From Vibrio ostreae (GTDB lineage: Bacteria; Pseudomonadota; Gammaproteobacteria; Enterobacterales; Vibrionaceae), in contig NZ_CP076643.1 in assembly GCF_019226825.1 (NCBI RefSeq), positions 744,001 through 808,000 on the forward strand: 64,000 bases of DNA, in the 5' to 3' direction. This document shows, in pieces, positions 49,889 to 58,614 of this stretch. Position 1 is the stretch's first letter, and each line of letters begins with the position of its first letter. Under the pieces are notes generated by a model that ran no database searches, was not told the origin of the DNA, and saw nothing but the letters and a program-made list of their open reading frames with translations. Both the position numbers and the translations under genes were made by a program.

Positions 49889-51343
49889 TTATAACAGCGG
49901 GTTGAATAGATAGAAAAGACGTTCTAAAAAGCGATGGCCGAGTGAGCGCTGTTCCCATACCTCATAATCCACTTGAGTGGATTGTTCAATGTAACTCTGC
50001 TGTTGCCAGTAAAGCTGTTGGGTGAATTCCTCATCATCCACGGCCAGGGTTACTTCAAAATTGAGCCATAAGCTGCGCATGTCGAGGTTAACCGTTCCGA
50101 CCAGGCAAAACTGGCGATCAATGACGACCGATTTGGTGTGCAGCAGGCCACCGGAAAACTCGTGAATAACCACACCGGCCTCAAGTAACTCGCCGTAAAA
50201 CGCACGCGAGGCCCACTTGACCATCACAGAGTCATTCTTGTGCGGGATAACCAGATCCACCTTAATGCCACGTTGAGCTGTCATCTTCAGCATCGCGAGC
50301 AGATCGGCACTCGGGACAAAATAGGGCGTGGTAATACACACAGATTCGTTGGCCTGGTTAATCGCCAATGTCAGCACCTGGGAAATCAAATGCTCTGGCA
50401 TGCCGGGGCCGGACGGCACGACCTGAATCGGGTGATGCGGTGAGCTGCTGTCAATTCCGCATTCCGGCACATGAGGCAGGTTACGTTCACCGGTCTCGAC
50501 TTCCCAGTCCCAGCAGTGGATAGCCGACAGCACGTTAACCGCAGGGCCGGTCACGCGCACCATGATATCAATCCACTGGCCGACGCCGGAATTTTGTTTG
50601 AAGTAAGCCGGATCGACCATATTCATTGAGCCGGTATAGGCGACTGCATCATCGATCACGATGATCTTGCGATGCTGGCGCAGATCGAGACGGCGCAGAA
50701 AAATACGCCACGGGCTCACTTCCAGCGCCTGGACGACGTGAATACCGGCATCCTCCATCATGGTCAGCCAGTGGCTGCGGAAAAAACGCGGGCTGCCAGC
50801 TGAATCGAGCAGTAACTTGACGTCGACACCACGTTTGGCCGCCTGAATCAGTGCCGACGCGACTGAATCGGCCAGCCCGCCCGGATGCCAGATATAAAAC
50901 ACCATGCGAATACTGTGCTGCGCTTGCTTGATATCATCAATGATGGAGTGAAGAATCTCGTTGGGTGAATTCTGCAGCGACAAGGTGTTACCACTCAAGG
51001 CCGGTATGCCCATACGGTGATTACATAACTCGTCAATTTTATAGATGTGCGCACCCATGCCGTCCGGCCGATGCGCCTGGCAATCATTCAGTGAGCGGAA
51101 CCAACTGCCAAACGGCTTAAACATCTCTTTGGCGCGCTCAGCACGTTTGCGGCCCAGGTTCAGTTCACCGAACAGGAAATAGCACAGCACTCCGACGATC
51201 GGGAGAATGTAGATCACCATCAGCCAGGAAAGAGAGACACTGACGGCGCGTCTTTTTAAAACCACTCTGAGTGAGACACCCGCGACCAGAAACCAGTACA
51301 GCGCGATGCTTGCCAGAGTTAAGAAGTGATAAACCTTATCCAT
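49889..51343 (-). CDS. cls: Cardiolipin synthase (ClsA type)
   Basis: This enzyme makes cardiolipin from two phosphatidylglycerols at the inner membrane. The protein is 484 aa (ClsA 486), with two N-terminal helices (about 5-27 and 37-58). Two phospholipase-D HKD motifs are intact: 'QHRKIIVIDDAVAYTGSMNM' (about residue 222) and 'LLHTKSVVIDRQFCLVGTVN' (about residue 400). The C-terminus 'HRFLERLFYLFNPLL' is typical of ClsA. Monocistronic. Confidence 0.93.
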   Translation of the reverse strand: MDKVYHFLTLASIALYWFLVAGVSLRVVLKRRAVSVSLSWLMVIYILPIVGVLCYFLFGELNLGRKRAERAKEMFKPFGSWFRSLNDCQAHRPDGMGAHIYKIDELCNHRMGIPALSGNTLSLQNSPNEILHSIIDDIKQAQHSIRMVFYIWHPGGLADSVASALIQAAKRGVDVKLLLDSAGSPRFFRSHWLTMMEDAGIHVVQALEVSPWRIFLRRLDLRQHRKIIVIDDAVAYTGSMNMVDPAYFKQNSGVGQWIDIMVRVTGPAVNVLSAIHCWDWEVETGERNLPHVPECGIDSSSPHHPIQVVPSGPGMPEHLISQVLTLAINQANESVCITTPYFVPSADLLAMLKMTAQRGIKVDLVIPHKNDSVMVKWASRAFYGELLEAGVVIHEFSGGLLHTKSVVIDRQFCLVGTVNLDMRSLWLNFEVTLAVDDEEFTQQLYWQQQSYIEQSTQVDYEVWEQRSLGHRFLERLFYLFNPLL

Positions 51344-51685
51344 GCACTAAGTATACTCAAATTCAGTTGTTCGAATAGTAAATTGAAAGCATAAGCGTGA
51401 AAAGAAAACCAGCAAAAACAATATGAAACCAAGATAACAGAAAAGTTTGTTAATTGAGTGTAATTCTAGTGTTATATAAGGAAGGGTAGGTTAAAAACGC
51501 ATCAGATAGTCTGACAAAAGCGGGTGGAGTCCGAAAAATATACTGTTCGGGCTTCCAATTTTATTCCTAAACTGTTCTACTTGCCACAACCTTGGTGTCA
51601 CTCTATTTTTAAATGTGTGTAAATAAATTTATACACCTACTTTTGGACACCGCACTGACAAACACAACATATTGGTACAGAAACA
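51344..51685. other. 342-bp intergenic region between cls and the SNF transporter
   Basis: AT-rich, with divergent promoters expected. The only recognisable site is a TyrR-box-like sequence at 51618-51635. No small gene is seen. Confidence 0.5.
51618..51635 (+). promoter_or_regulatory. TyrR-box-like site
   Basis: TGTAAA-TAAATT-TATACA matches TGTAAA-N6-TTTACA at 11 of 12 defined bases. It lies 50 bp upstream of an SNF-family transporter, a family that includes tyrosine and tryptophan carriers. This is a sequence match only. Confidence 0.45.
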
Positions 51686-53062
51686 ATGGCGAGTAGTTCT
51701 CGAGGTCAATTTACATCGCGGTTCGGCTTTATTATGGCCGCCGCGGGCTCGGCCGTGGGCCTGGGTAACGTTTGGGGTTTCCCGACCCAGGCAGCGAGTA
51801 ATGGTGGCGCGGTCTTTTTGATCGTATACCTGTTGATGGTCTTTTTGCTGGCATTCCCGATGCTGGTGGCGGAACTGACCATTGGTCGTTATGGCCAGTC
51901 CAACCCGATTCGCTCGTTTCGTGCTGCGTGGCCGAAAGGCAAACTGGGTGCCATTTTACTAGGTATCGGCGGGATGATCGTCGTCTCCCTGATCCTGAGC
52001 TTCTACGCGATCGTGGCTGGCTGGCTGGTCGGCTCTTTCTTCAGCAGTGGCCTGGATTTTATCGGCATGCAGAGTGCTGGTCACTGGCTGACCACTTTCG
52101 GCACGGAGCGCAATCTGGTACTGATGGTGCTGTTTATGGCGCTGACCATGTTTGTGGTACGCAACGGTGTGGCGGACGGGATTGAAAAATGGTCAACTCG
52201 CCTGATGCCGCTGTTGTTCGTTCTGTTTGGTCTGCTGACTATCTACATCTTCACTCAGGATGGTGCGGTTGAAGGTCTGAAAATGTACCTGGTACCGGAC
52301 TTCTCTCATCTGACACCGCAACTGGTTGTGAGCGCAATGGGGCAGGCGTTCTTCTCACTGTCGCTAGGGGTGTGTGTAATGACGACGTACGGCTCTTACC
52401 TGAAAAAAGACACGAACCTGCCGAAAACCGCAGCGCAGGTCGCCCTGATTGATACCGGTGTTGCCTTTATTGCCGGCCTGATGATTCTGCCAGCGATGTT
52501 TGTTGCCAAACACAACGGGGTTGAAATTTTCTCTGAGTCGGGTGAACTGCTCAACTCAGATACACTGGTCTTTACTGTACTGCCGGCGATGTTTGATACC
52601 ATGGGTTCCGTTGGTGCCCTGATTGGCTTGGTCTTTTTCCTGCTGATGATCATCGCGGCCCTGACGTCTTCAATTTCCATGCTGGAAGTGCCGGTTGCCT
52701 GTGCGACCGAAGAGCTGAAGCAGAGCCGCCGCACTGCGGTATTGTGGATTGGCGGTCTGGTCACGGTGATTTCTGCGGTGATTGTGATGAACTTCTCCAG
52801 CCTGTTTGGCCTGGTGATTCAGTTCACCACAGTGTACTCGCAGCCTATCATTGCTCTGTTGATCACCCTGATTGTTGGCTGGATCTGGAACCGTAACCAG
52901 ATTCTGACTGAGCTGAAGCAGGGTTGCCCGGAGATTGAAAACAGCTGGTTCTGGAAAATCTGGCCACTGTACGTGCGCCTGGTTTGCCCGGTACTGATGC
53001 TGCTGGTCTTTTTGCCTGATCCGCGCGGAGCCAAGCTCAGTTATCGGCGACGGCTTAGATAA
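51686..53062 (+). CDS. Sodium-dependent transporter (SNF/NSS family)
   Basis: This 458-aa Na+-coupled amino-acid-type transporter has about 11 helices. The NSS signature in TM1 is 'SRFGFIMAAAGSAVGLGNVWGFP', with the unwound substrate/sodium site, followed by 'LLMVFLLAFPMLVAELTIGRYG'. TM6 is 'LVVSAMGQAFFSLSLGVCVMTTYGSY'. The substrate is unknown; a TyrR-like box upstream hints at an aromatic amino acid. The last 16 residues ('LPDPRGAKLSYRRRLR') look unlike the family. One extra T in the T5 run at 53009-53013 would end the protein at '...LLVFFA', so the tail may be a frameshift artefact. Confidence 0.87.
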   Translation: MASSSRGQFTSRFGFIMAAAGSAVGLGNVWGFPTQAASNGGAVFLIVYLLMVFLLAFPMLVAELTIGRYGQSNPIRSFRAAWPKGKLGAILLGIGGMIVVSLILSFYAIVAGWLVGSFFSSGLDFIGMQSAGHWLTTFGTERNLVLMVLFMALTMFVVRNGVADGIEKWSTRLMPLLFVLFGLLTIYIFTQDGAVEGLKMYLVPDFSHLTPQLVVSAMGQAFFSLSLGVCVMTTYGSYLKKDTNLPKTAAQVALIDTGVAFIAGLMILPAMFVAKHNGVEIFSESGELLNSDTLVFTVLPAMFDTMGSVGALIGLVFFLLMIIAALTSSISMLEVPVACATEELKQSRRTAVLWIGGLVTVISAVIVMNFSSLFGLVIQFTTVYSQPIIALLITLIVGWIWNRNQILTELKQGCPEIENSWFWKIWPLYVRLVCPVLMLLVFLPDPRGAKLSYRRRLR

Positions 53063-53071
53063 CTCTTTAAT

Positions 53072-53105
53072 AAAAAAGCCACCTGCGTCAGCCGGTGGCT
53101 TTTTT
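53072..53105 (+). terminator. Terminator after the SNF transporter
   Basis: AAAAAAGCCACC pairs with GGTGGCTTTTTT around a 10-nt loop, 9 nt after the stop. Confidence 0.88.
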
Positions 53106-53173
53106 GTATCTGCTATTCTCAAGGCGTAGGTTGGCACTGACCTGCCAGCACTAAACAGAATAAGGAGCCTGAA

Positions 53174-54559
53174 ATGGATACTACGTATCGGATTGAACAA
53201 GACAGTATGGGCGAAATTAAGGTACCCCAAGACGCCTTATACCAGGCTCAGACTCAGCGAGCAGTGAACAACTTTGCTATCAGTCGTCATCAGATGCCGA
53301 AAGCGTTTATTCAGGCGCTGGCGCGGATAAAGCAGGCGGCAGCGATGACCAACGCCCAACTCGGTTTACTTGATCAGGATATAGCGGATGCGGTGCAGCA
53401 GGCCACCAAGCAAATCATTGAAGGACACTACCTTGACCAGTTTCCGATTGATGTGTTCCAGACCGGTTCCGGCACCAGTTCGAACATGAACATGAACGAA
53501 GTACTGGCTACACTGGCGTCCAGAATCACCAACAAGACAGTCAGCCCTAATGACCATGTCAATATGGGACAGAGCAGTAATGATGTGGTCCCGACCGCGA
53601 TTCAGCTCAGCTGCGCGATTCAGATTGAGCATCATTTGTTGCCGTCACTGTCCCATCTTAGCTCGGTGCTGGCCAATAAGAAGCAGCAACTGGCGCATGT
53701 GGTCAAAACCGGGCGTACTCACCTCATGGATGCGATGCCGATAACCTTCGAGCAGGAACTGGGCGGCTGGCAGGCACAGATAGAACACGCCAGTCATGCG
53801 ATTGAGCAGACCCTGCCTGCGTTGACGGCTCTGGCTCAGGGCGGCACAGCGGTGGGCACCGGGATTAATGCCGACCCGCAGTTCGCTGAGGCGTTTGCGG
53901 AAAATCTGTCGCGTATGACCCGGATTGATTTTGTGCCCAGTGACAACTTCTTCTTTAATCTCAGCAGTCAGGATGCAACCGTGGCTTTGTCCGGCCAGTT
54001 AAAAACCACGGCCGTCGCTTTAATGAAAATGGCCAATGACCTTCGCTGGATGAACTCCGGCCCGCTCGCCGGACTGGGTGAGATTGAGCTGCCGGCGTTG
54101 CAGCCCGGCTCTTCCATCATGCCGGGCAAAGTCAACCCGGTGATCCCGGAGGCGGTGGCAATGGCCTGCGCTCAGGTCATCGGCAACGACACCACCATTA
54201 CCGTGGCGGGGCAGGCGGGTAACTTTCAGCTCAATGTGATGCTACCGGTGATTGCGCACAATATTCTGGAGAGCATTGAATTACTGGCTAATTCGGCCAT
54301 CGCGCTGGCGGATAAAGCGCTAGTGGGCTTTACGGTGCGGGAAGACCATCTGGAAGCGGCACTAGCTAAAAATCCGATTCTGGTCACCGCACTCAATCCT
54401 GTGATTGGTTATCTCAAAGCGGCCGAGATCGCGAAACAGGCCTACCGCCAGGGCAGGCCGGTGATTGATGTGGCTGAAGAGCTGACAGAGATAAGCCGTG
54501 ACGAACTGGAACACTTGCTTGATCCGGCACTGCTGGTGAAGGGAGGGATCGTCGAATAG
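53174..54559 (+). CDS. fumC: Class II fumarate hydratase
   Basis: FumC is an oxygen-stable, iron-free fumarase that interconverts fumarate and malate. The protein is 461 aa (E. coli 467). The fumarase/aspartase signature 'GSSIMPGKVNPVIPEA' carries the catalytic serine loop, and the active-site region 'KTGRTHLMDAMPITFEQE' has the conserved His. 'SGTSSNMNMNEV' is also present. It is monocistronic in appearance; the next gene is 120 bp away. In E. coli fumC is induced when iron is short or under superoxide; no operator is evident here. Confidence 0.96.
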   Translation: MDTTYRIEQDSMGEIKVPQDALYQAQTQRAVNNFAISRHQMPKAFIQALARIKQAAAMTNAQLGLLDQDIADAVQQATKQIIEGHYLDQFPIDVFQTGSGTSSNMNMNEVLATLASRITNKTVSPNDHVNMGQSSNDVVPTAIQLSCAIQIEHHLLPSLSHLSSVLANKKQQLAHVVKTGRTHLMDAMPITFEQELGGWQAQIEHASHAIEQTLPALTALAQGGTAVGTGINADPQFAEAFAENLSRMTRIDFVPSDNFFFNLSSQDATVALSGQLKTTAVALMKMANDLRWMNSGPLAGLGEIELPALQPGSSIMPGKVNPVIPEAVAMACAQVIGNDTTITVAGQAGNFQLNVMLPVIAHNILESIELLANSAIALADKALVGFTVREDHLEAALAKNPILVTALNPVIGYLKAAEIAKQAYRQGRPVIDVAEELTEISRDELEHLLDPALLVKGGIVE

Positions 54560-54681
54560 GGCTCTGACTGCCTGGATCGCTGGCAATGGACAAATATCGG
54601 TCAGCCAACATCGCGTAAGCGAGAGTTTGCTGACCTTTGGCGTCACTTGAGTATAATGGCGGTCCATTTTAGTGAGGCCGT

Positions 54682-55377
54682 ATGTTCGATATTCTCTATA
54701 GTCATGCTGATTTTCTGATCATCAACAAGCATCCCGATGTGTCTGTACACAAGGATGACGGCGACACCATGTTGCTGCAGGACGTGGGTCAACAGAGCGG
54801 CGACAGCCAGCTTTATCTGGTGCATCGTCTCGACAAAATGACTTCGGGTATTTTGCTGTTGGCTCGCAATGCCAGTGCTGCGTCTGAGTTGTCCAAAGCG
54901 TTTGCCGACCGGGCAGTCGCAAAATTTTATCTGGCGCTGGGCAGCAAAAAGCCGAAGAAGAAACAGGGCCTGGTGAGCGGTGATATGGAACGCTCACGTC
55001 GCTCGGCGTGGAAACTGATGCCGAGCCAGCATAACCCGGCCGTGACCCAGTTTTTTTCCGCCGCTGCAGAGCCGGGTGAGCGCTTGTATTTATGTAAACC
55101 GCATACCGGTAAAACCCACCAGATTCGGGTGGCGCTAAAATCGGTCGGCTCGGCGATTGTCGGTGACCCGATTTACAACCCGGGCAGCAGTGCCGATCGT
55201 GGTTACCTGCATGCCTTTGCGCTGCGCTTTCCATATCAGGGGGAAATCTACAGCTGGGTGTGCGATCCGCGTCAATATAACGCGCTGGGCGAGAAATGGC
55301 ACAGCGTTATCGTCAGCCAGGGCATTGATGCCTGGCTTGAACCCTGGTCACTAAGCTGGCCAAGCGTGAAAAAGTAA
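54682..55377 (+). CDS. RluA-family pseudouridine synthase (TIGR01621 type)
   Basis: This 231-aa enzyme isomerises uridine to pseudouridine in an RNA. The catalytic aspartate lies in 'YLVHRLDKMTSGILLLARN'. 'YLCKPHTGKTHQIRVALKSVG' and 'IVGDPIYN' are the other RluA-family motifs. There is no S4 domain. It belongs to a short subfamily found in vibrios and relatives; the target RNA is unknown. The next gene begins 6 nt after its stop, so the two are co-transcribed. Confidence 0.88.
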   Translation: MFDILYSHADFLIINKHPDVSVHKDDGDTMLLQDVGQQSGDSQLYLVHRLDKMTSGILLLARNASAASELSKAFADRAVAKFYLALGSKKPKKKQGLVSGDMERSRRSAWKLMPSQHNPAVTQFFSAAAEPGERLYLCKPHTGKTHQIRVALKSVGSAIVGDPIYNPGSSADRGYLHAFALRFPYQGEIYSWVCDPRQYNALGEKWHSVIVSQGIDAWLEPWSLSWPSVKK

Positions 55378-55383
55378 TTATAT

Positions 55384-56317
55384 ATGCAAACAACTGCTTT
55401 ATCTCAATTTTTTTCAGAAATCACGGCTCAACTGGCCGACGTTCCCAATGAAGTCCGCCGCCTGTTTCATGGCCGTGGTCAGCGCTTCGCCGGATTAGAG
55501 CAACTGACCGGTGACTGGCTGCAGGGACAGTTGATCATCAGCCTGTTCAAACCGGTTGAAGATGAGTTTCTTGATGCACTGGTAAAGGGCCTAACTGAAC
55601 TGGCTGCTTCGCCACTGTGGGCGCACAAGGGCGGGCGTTGTATTGTATTGCAACACCGCTATGCCGATGGCGCGCCATCGCAGGTGCTGGTGGGGGAACT
55701 CGATGACCGCCCGGTGGTGGAAGAAAACGGCCTTAAGTTTCAGCTTGATATCGGCCGCAATCAGAATTCCGGCCTGTTTCTCGATATGCGTTTGGGCCGT
55801 GACTGGGTGCGTGAGCACGCCAAACACAAAAAACGTGCTCAACTTGTTTGCCTACACCTGCGGTTTTTCTGTCGCGGCGATTGCCGGTGGTGCCGATAAT
55901 GTAGTAAACGTGGATATGGCCAAGGGCTCGCTGTCGAAAGGGCGCGAAAATCACAAGCTCAATGATCATAACCTGAATCAGGTCAGTTTCCTGGGTCATG
56001 ATATTTTCAGAAGCTGGGGTAAGATTAAGAAATACGGCCCGTACGATCTGGTGATTATCGATCCGCCGTCGTTCCAGAAGGGCAGTTTCGCCCTGACCAA
56101 GGATTACGCCAAAATCCTGCGCCGCCTGCCTGATTTGCTCAACCCGAATGGCGAAGTACTGGCCTGCGTTAACTCGCCGATGGTGAGCAGTGAGTTCCTG
56201 ATTGAAGGCATGCAGGCAGAAGCGCCACAACTGACCTTCCAGTACCGCCTGGATAACCCGCCGGAGTTTGCTGATATTGATGATGAGTCAGCGTTGAAGG
56301 CGTTGGTATTCAGTTAA
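55384..56317 (+). pseudogene. Class I SAM-dependent methyltransferase (RlmI/RlmK-like), frameshifted
   Basis: This is probably an RNA methyltransferase. The first part from ATG 55384 (MQTTALSQFFSEITAQLADV) reaches 'GLFLDMRLGRDWVREHAKHK' and then breaks at an A6 run (55828-55833). The second part continues in another frame: motif I 'VLNLFAYTCGFSVAAIAGGA', 'NVDMAKGSLSKGRENHKLN' and catalytic 'YDLVIIDPPSFQKG', ending at 56317. Deleting one A gives a continuous protein of about 310 aa. Its 3' end is present again, in diverged form, at 57247-57345. The break may be a sequence error. Confidence 0.87.
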
Positions 56318-56328
56318 GTTCGGAAGAT

Positions 56329-56354
56329 AGCACAGCTCAGGCTGTGCTTTTTTT
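56329..56354 (+). terminator. Methyltransferase terminator
   Basis: AGCACAGC / GCTGTGCT stem with a 4-nt loop and seven Ts, 11 nt after the stop at 56317. Confidence 0.85.
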
Positions 56355-56442
56355 CGCATTTGTCTGCCGGGCCGCGTGGCGATTCTTTCCGGTCTCGGCT
56401 CGTGCTAAAATCTAGCTTATCACCACTGTTAAGGATTACGAC

Positions 56443-56787
56443 ATGGCCTCAGATTATTACGGCACCAGTGCCGGTTACGCGCGCAAAGAAGCCGGCTACC
56501 GGGAAAAAGCACTCAAACTGTATCCTTGGGTATGCGGTCGTTGTGCACGCGAATTTGTCTACTCTAATCTGCGTGAATTAACCGTTCACCACAAAGATCA
56601 CGACCACACCAACAACCCGGAAGACGGCAGTAACTGGGAATTGCTGTGCCTTTATTGCCACGACCACGAGCACAGCAAATATCTGGATCATGAGCGTTAC
56701 GGCAGCGAAATCAAACCCGGTGATGATGAGCATCAGGGTGCCACGTACAATCCGTTTGCGGATTTAGCCAAGATGATGAAGAAGTAG
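56443..56787 (+). CDS. yajD: HNH endonuclease-domain protein YajD
   Basis: This 114-aa protein has an HNH fold: first zinc knuckle 'CGRCAREF', catalytic 'LTVHHKDHDHTNNPEDGSNW' and second knuckle 'LLCLYCHDHEHSKY'. YajD is widespread in gamma-proteobacteria with unknown biological role. The start ATG 56443 follows AAGGA. The last 26 codons lie inside the 521-bp direct repeat and recur as a fragment at 61444-61522. The reading frame here is intact. Confidence 0.92.
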   Translation: MASDYYGTSAGYARKEAGYREKALKLYPWVCGRCAREFVYSNLRELTVHHKDHDHTNNPEDGSNWELLCLYCHDHEHSKYLDHERYGSEIKPGDDEHQGATYNPFADLAKMMKK

Positions 56788-57229
56788 GGATTAGGGCGCA
56801 GCGGATAAGATTGCTGTCAGCGGCTTAATGCTGCACCGAGCGGGTGGAAGTAGGCCTGCCGCGCAGCGTGAATAACATCTCTGTGCCCAATATCCGGATA
56901 AACCGCGATGCTGTCAGGTTTCGTGGTGCCTGAGACTAAATACGGGTTTTCAATTCCGGAACATGACTCTACCACCGCCTCAAAAGCGCGCGCCATCATC
57001 TCAGTTGGCTGAGAAAAGTAATTTGACCCCATCGCTTTATCCGCTTTGACGCTGCGCAGGACATAATCGTGCATGTCCTGGCCGTTATTAATCAGAAGTG
57101 TTGCATCGAAAATACGGAGTAAACGCTGATTCAGCGGATGCGGATAATGGTCGAGATTTTTTAACCAGCAATCACTGGCGAACAGGATACTTCTTTGCGG
57201 CCCGAAGCGGTCGCCGATGGCAAACGCCT
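56709..57229. repeat. Left copy of the 521-bp direct repeat flanking the toxin island
   Basis: It covers the last 26 codons of yajD, the 29-bp gap, and the 3' 413 bp of a CLCA_X-type gene. It is identical to 61444-61964 apart from six substitutions and no indels, that is 98.8%. The two copies bracket 4214 bp. Confidence 0.95.
56817..57229 (-). pseudogene. CLCA_X family gene, truncated 3' copy
   Basis: The frame encodes only the C-terminal ~137 residues of the protein seen complete at 61552-62415 ('FASDCWLKNLDHYPHPLNQR' to 'AYFHPLGAALSR'). The 5' part, including the HExxH-like motif, is missing. At 57229 homology stops abruptly and foreign-looking sequence follows. An internal ATG at 57074 would allow an 85-aa fragment, but there is no reason to think it is used. 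Confidence 0.85.
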
Positions 57230-57246
57230 CTTTGATATCTTAGATT

Positions 57247-57345
57247 GAAGCGCCATACTTGACTTTTCAGTACCGCCTCGATAACCGACCGGAGTTCGCT
57301 GATATTGATAGAGAATCAGCGTTAAAAGAGTTGGTATTCAGTTAA
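57247..57345 (+). pseudogene. Diverged 3' remnant of the SAM-methyltransferase gene
   Basis: These 33 codons read EAPYLTFQYRLDNRPEFADI and on to 'LKELVFS', then TAA. They match the end of the methyltransferase at 56219-56317 in 28 of 32 residues. The DNA is clearly less similar than the 521-bp repeat, so it comes from a relative rather than a recent local duplication. It marks the left end of the imported island. Confidence 0.85.
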
Positions 57346-57351
57346 TCTGGC

Positions 57352-57383
57352 AAAATGGTACTGCTTAAGTTGTGCCATTTTTG
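57352..57383 (+). terminator. Terminator-like hairpin after the methyltransferase remnant
   Basis: AAAATGG pairs with CCATTTT followed by Ts, at the same place relative to the stop as the resident gene's terminator. It probably travelled with the remnant. Confidence 0.55.
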
Positions 57384-57537
57384 TTTGTTTTTTAGTTAGT
57401 TCATGAGTCGTAATCGAAAAGTCTACCAATGAGAGTTAACCGTTTTGGGAACCACTGTTATTTATCCCTATATATCCAGATACAAGGTTGTAACTAGTAG
57501 AGTAAAAGTTCGTTTGAAGCGGTATTTTTCGGTTTAG

Positions 57538-58581
57538 ATGATGTTGTTTGTAACATTGATTCTGGAACAATTGAAAAGAGGTGAACTAGCGCTGCTAACG
57601 GATTCTCCCTCTAGGCCTGTTTTGTTCAGAGACGGAATGAGCAAATCGTGGAGCTTGTCGGCGGAAGGGCAAGAGGCGTTATCGCCAGAAGCGAAAAGTG
57701 CCTATCTTTCCAGAACGAAAATGTCTGGCGGTGCGGCGGGCAGTGCTGTACCCATTCAAAGCGCCGCTGTCTATGCGCCTAACATTGAAGAGACCTACGT
57801 TCCTGAGCCCGTAAAACCTGATACCTCAGATACACCACCAAAACTGCAATACGAATATTGCTTTGAAGTGGCTTGCTCGGATGAGACGTATAGAAAAAGC
57901 GTGGGGTATGCGTTTGAACTGGCGAAAACCAAACAGGAAGCCCTGATTGGCCGCTGGCAGACGGAGGCAACCGAGCACGGTACAAAATATACGGCGCTCA
58001 CCGCCTTTGATGAACCGAAAAAATTAGTCGCTAAAGTAGCGTCCAATGCTCTGGGAATTAGTGTTCCCGACAATGTGCAGGTGAAGCCTATAGGCTCTGG
58101 TGTAGTGCGAGAAGCCTTTATCCCAGTTGTCCCTTCAGTACAGCTTGGTGAGCGTTTGGGGCTACCAACAGAAGGCTACTACTACCATTTCTACAATGGA
58201 CGCTTAGTTCAAGAGTACAAGCTGCTAGGAAATGGCAAGTGGGCCTTCTATGCGACACGTTCCACCCACGAGCAGCTCAATGATGAGCAAGGCTACAACA
58301 TCTATCAAAGCGCCATTCTGGTTTACTGGAAGCTCGAAGGTAAAGACGTTGAAAACCAACATCTGATTTATCTTGAACAGCCAATTACCCGAGAAGAGCT
58401 AGACAAACTCGATGATGACTGGTTAGCTCAACATGGTATCAAGCTCGATATAAACGAATTGCTTGCTGCGCCCAAGCAACCTGTTGCGGAAAGGCAAACC
58501 ACTCACCCCTCCGATACGGAGAAAGCTGAGAATAAACCAGAGATACATACTGTTGGAACGGACTCTAAAACCAACCAATGA
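57538..58581 (+). CDS. Polymorphic toxin/effector-like protein, N-terminal part (ends at in-frame TGA)
   Basis: This 347-aa frame begins MMLFVTLILEQLKRGELALL; the codon before it is a stop, so 57538 is the first start. A region at about 185-250 ('VPSVQLGERLGLPTEGYYYHF' then 'LLGNGKWAFYATRS') recalls the delivery domains of some Vibrio type VI effectors (MIX/VasX-like), but I cannot confirm this. A P/T/E-rich linker follows. The frame stops at TGA 58579-58581 and continues in the same frame straight into a LysM domain. The TGA stands where the conserved LysM glycine (GES/GDT) is expected, suggesting a GGA-to-TGA change. The intact gene would be 57538-59970, about 810 residues. Confidence 0.65.
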   Translation: MMLFVTLILEQLKRGELALLTDSPSRPVLFRDGMSKSWSLSAEGQEALSPEAKSAYLSRTKMSGGAAGSAVPIQSAAVYAPNIEETYVPEPVKPDTSDTPPKLQYEYCFEVACSDETYRKSVGYAFELAKTKQEALIGRWQTEATEHGTKYTALTAFDEPKKLVAKVASNALGISVPDNVQVKPIGSGVVREAFIPVVPSVQLGERLGLPTEGYYYHFYNGRLVQEYKLLGNGKWAFYATRSTHEQLNDEQGYNIYQSAILVYWKLEGKDVENQHLIYLEQPITREELDKLDDDWLAQHGIKLDINELLAAPKQPVAERQTTHPSDTEKAENKPEIHTVGTDSKTNQ

Positions 58582-58614
58582 GAATCATGGGGAGCCATTG
58601 CAGAGCAATATGGC

